A stretch of 64,000 nucleotides of DNA from Mesodorylaimus sp. YZB2_4. Taxonomy: Eukaryota; Nematoda; Enoplea; Dorylaimida; Dorylaimidae. The stretch is taken from contig JASANH010000997.1 of assembly GCA_030248295.1 (NCBI GenBank), positions 186,001 through 250,000 on the forward strand, written 5' to 3'. Below, piece after piece: positions 61,601 to 64,000 of this stretch. The notes under the pieces are model-generated. The model saw nothing but the letters and a program-made list of their open reading frames with translations, did not search any database and was not told the origin of the DNA. Within the stretch, counting starts at the first letter, position 1. Each line of letters opens with the position of its first letter. The position numbers and the translations under genes were made by a program.

Positions 61601-63231
61601 CGTCCCTGAACTTTTGCATGTGACTCACCATCTGGACGAGCAAAATACGAGCGAACATTTCTCGACCAGTGCAAGCTTTTGATACAGCTGCGGCAGCATT
61701 CCAAAACGGTTTCTTGTCCACTTGACTCAACGGAACCAATGCATCGACATCCTCGAATCGTCGCCCATTCACCTTATTCACTTCTTGTATCGTTTTGCAA
61801 TTAACCAAGAAGGCCGACTCATCACGTCCGTATCTGCAATGGGGGCTATCTGTCAGAATATCCATAATCGCCCCGGGGGGGGGGGGATGCTGTGTCATTC
61901 AAGGGCCCCGTGCACCATATGTAGGCTGTACCCCGCGACCTAGCTCCTGCACGGCACGTTTAACCTAATCCGACTAGTGGTCAATGAAAAGCGAGTGGGT
62001 TCGGCGAGGTGTCTGCTTTCACGTGGATGCGCACTACAGTACTGGGGAGTATTCGACTCGCGGCCAGGTAAGCAGTGGGTCCCTTCGTCACCTCGATTGC
62101 GCACACCTTTTATTGGAGGAACGTGAAGTCCCCGCATCCGCGTGTACTCGCATCCCAGGATTATCATGGGCATGGGCATCGTCCTCGCAGCGTTTCGATA
62201 AGCAGTTTCCCGGCAAGTGATGCAGAGTAAAGCGGCTAAGAAACTGTCGGCGAAGAGTAACCTTCTCTTCACGTTTGATTTAATCACCAAGCGCGGATAT
62301 GCGCACTCGAAGGTGAGGGCACTCAAACGTGAAGGGACACGTTCACACAATGATTCACCCGGCCCAGCTCAACCTACTACCTGTGTGAGAAGCCGGTGCT
62401 CCCGCCTTGACCTCTTGAGGCTACCGTTCCCACGGGAATGGAACTGTGGTCCCCTGCCCCGTTTGTAGCCCGCGCATGTAGCACCCTATTCACACGCACC
62501 AACGGAGATAAGTCCAAAAGCGGTAAGTCGTCCTGTCCACCCAGCCAGGTTCAGCGGTCGCCTATAATTGGCCCAGTCTTCGGCTGAGGCGAGGCGAGGT
62601 GACTGCGAGCCACATGGAGCGGCAGGCGGCTTGCCCGCATCTGCATGCCCCTCTGCACAAAGGTAACTTACCCGCACAATTCCAGATTCTTCTCTCGAAT
62701 AGCGAATGCATAATTGCTCAGTACAAGCACATCGATCGGATCAGCTCGTCCCATTTCTTTTAATCTTTTTACTCGCCCATCGTCCGTCACACCATATCGC
62801 TCAAACCAATCTTGCAAGAGCACGGTGTGTGGGTGCGAACTGATCCCGTCCACTGAGCGACTCGCAGCTCGCCATCGACCAAAACCCATCATACCCGCTT
62901 TTTCCAACATTGCCGCTCGATCCTGCATCCATTGCAGCACTTCTTTAATCGATTTCGGGCTCAGAACATTTCGTATCTGGTCACTCAAATGTAAAGCATC
63001 GCATCGTCGACATTTCACCATTCGTGCACTTGTTCGAAACAACAGACGATTTCGACAAGTTTCATTTGGGCATCGTCCCGTACGTACGTCAAGCAGCTGA
63101 TCTGAGATCTTCGAAAATCGCAGAGCCATTCAGAACGTATGTTAGCACACAGTTCGAAAAGTTGATGTGACACACTTACCTCGAAGCACCTGACGTAGCG
63201 ACATTACACTTCCGCACCCAGCCATTACCAT
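58605..63231 (-). CDS. VCPIP1: VCPIP1 (VCIP135) homologue with degenerate OTU active site
   Basis: VCPIP1 is an OTU deubiquitinase that binds p97/VCP and acts in Golgi reassembly. Exons in transcript order: 63180-63231, 62672-63101, 61149-61833, 60141-60241, 59932-60078, 59541-59878, 59268-59455, 59117-59203, 58818-59063, 58605-58754; 807 residues (human 1222). N-terminal zinc ribbon RCPNETCRNRLLF...CRRC; then YAFAI...GYGRD; then the OTU region with ALVPL, VSKACTGREMF, LANVLRRPILFVD and VMAWADRNR. Next come CMRC...CQHC, KHFHDFEYDN, VIWFSHESDSSKNS, and a C-terminal KDGFFYVFAERHYRGLPHF with LVVCVDGRGHF. Each block matches human VCPIP1 in order. The catalytic DGDGHCLVHA is replaced by KKPFWNAAAA (no Cys) and RNHYIPL by RSSKVAM (no His). 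Intron 59879-59931 would start with GC. An alternative start is 63129 without the first intron. Confidence 0.9.
60881..60950 (-). repeat. tRNA-Gly(GCC)-like sequence, probable SINE or tRNA pseudogene
   Basis: Inside the 907-bp VCPIP1 intron. On the minus strand GTAGAATATTTGCCTGCCAC and GGGGTTCGACTAGGG parallel the tRNA-Gly(GCC) segments GTAGAATTCTCGCCTGCCAC and CGGGTTCGATTCCC. The anticodon stem is broken and the acceptor stem is weak, so it is not a working tRNA. Derivation from tRNA-Gly, either as a SINE head or a pseudogene, is inferred. Confidence 0.5.
61875..61886 (+). repeat. Mononucleotide G tract (12 G)
   Basis: Twelve G preceded by CCCC, in the first long intron of the VCPIP1 homologue close to the acceptor at 61834. 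Confidence 0.97.
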
Positions 63232-63380
63232 CACCCCATCCAGCCAACAACACTTGAAGAAAACCACCCAACACGAAAATCCCGATTTATTGACATCCAA
63301 AACTAAACTTTTCCCTAACATAAAAGATTTTATCCAGTTTAACAGTTACCTAGGGTTCAAATTTGTAGAATGTATGCAGA

Positions 63381-63825
63381 TTACTGATTGCTAGACCTTC
63401 GATAGGAATCACGACCTTCGTTCTTCCGCTTCCGATTCCGATCGTTCGTCCACTTGTTAAAATATTTGCCATTATTCCTAGGATATTTTCCACGGCCTCG
63501 TTCAAAGTCATCGCTACGTCGATCCTCCCATCCGTGGTTATAATAATCAGAAGGCCTTTCGTAAGGATTGTAACGATAGCTGGAACGATAGCGGTCGTCG
63601 GCACGGTCGCGATAGCGAAAATCGTTCCGCCTTTCGAAAGGAGGATAATACCTCTCATTCGATCTCGGACCACGATCCCAAAGCTTCTTGTCATCCTCCA
63701 TTTCGTTTCGCGATTGCCTCTCATTGTTGAAAAAGTACTTTTTCGGATGACTGGAAGACGACGAAATTTCCGCATCATTTCGACCATTAGTCGCCGAAGC
63801 AAATTTTTCCAAGTTACCACTTTGG
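63381..63825 (-). CDS. 3' exon of an Arg/Asp/Tyr-rich protein (partial)
   Basis: Terminal exon of a minus-strand gene that continues past the right edge. It begins after a good acceptor (AAATGTTTCAG) in phase 2 and ends at TAA 63381-63383, about 148 residues. Composition is extreme: Arg, Asp, Tyr, Ser, Asn (FRYRDRADDRYRSSYRYNP, ERPSDYYNHGWEDRRSDD), ending in a basic RNRKRKNEGRDSYRRSSNQ. This resembles disordered tails of RNA-binding, splicing or RNP proteins. No folded domain is in the window, so no family is assigned. It lies upstream of VCPIP1 on the same strand with about 150 bp between, close enough for shared transcription. Confidence 0.7.
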
Positions 63826-64000
63826 CTGAAACATTTACAGATCTTATCACTCCATATGCACGGGACGGGGTATATGGGGGCTGTGTCAAGGCCAGATTTC
63901 CACCCAGTCTAGTTCGTGACCCAAGTTAGGTGCGACTGGATAGCACCTCGGGGCAAAGGGTCCATCAGACCAAGGTCACTAATTCATGCATACCTTATTT
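63826..64000. other. Intron or upstream sequence of the Arg-rich gene
   Basis: Acceptor side of an intron of the partial gene; no further exon recognised before the window ends. Confidence 0.5.

Overview
The window is nuclear DNA of an animal, almost certainly a nematode. Genes are split by many short introns (about 50-120 nt) with GT-AG ends. Two genes point to nematodes: a cuticle collagen with a nematode-type N-terminal domain, and an FLP-2-like neuropeptide precursor ending in EPIRFGKR. Other content (a neurotrophin-like ligand, an MBT-SLED-SAM Polycomb protein, a VCPIP1 homologue) is not what one expects from Caenorhabditis, so an early-branching or little-studied lineage is my inference. 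Intergenic DNA is long, with mononucleotide G tracts and repeats.

Layout. 1-3.3 kb: 5' part of a PTPN23/HD-PTP gene (-). 6.4-8.7 kb: LPGAT1-like acyltransferase (+). 10.1-11.4 kb: intronless CRAL-TRIO/GOLD protein (+). 11.7-13.4 kb: TOMM20 (-). 13.9-15.5 kb: cuticle collagen with TATA box (+). 16.0-19.1 kb: SRP68 (+). 19.7-20.7 kb: neurotrophin-like cystine-knot ligand (+). 21.4-22.0 kb: possible small secreted protein (-). 25.2-30.5 kb: P5B ATPase ATP13A2/3 (+), followed by a decayed copy of part of its last exon. 33.2-33.5 kb: flp-2-like neuropeptide (-). 35.0-39.2 kb: Scm-like Polycomb gene (+). 40.2-46.8 kb: PKA catalytic subunit (-) with an unrecognised 381-codon reading frame nested in an intron. 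46.8-58.6 kb: mostly unassigned, with one Pro/Ser/Gln-rich exon (-) at 55.3-55.8 kb. 58.6-63.2 kb: VCPIP1 homologue (-) whose OTU domain lacks the catalytic Cys and His. 63.4-63.8 kb: 3' exon of an Arg/Asp/Tyr-rich protein (-).

The genes do not form one pathway; most are housekeeping (membrane traffic, SRP, mitochondrial import, lipid acylation, lysosomal cation transport, signalling). The most striking items are the neurotrophin-like gene, the apparent pseudo-deubiquitinase, and a two-copy non-autonomous DNA transposon with terminal inverted repeats, one copy flanked by an 8-bp target duplication, lodged in the first introns of two genes.

Exon borders were deduced by hand from reading frame, splice consensus and remembered family alignments. 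No search was run; no transcript data were available.
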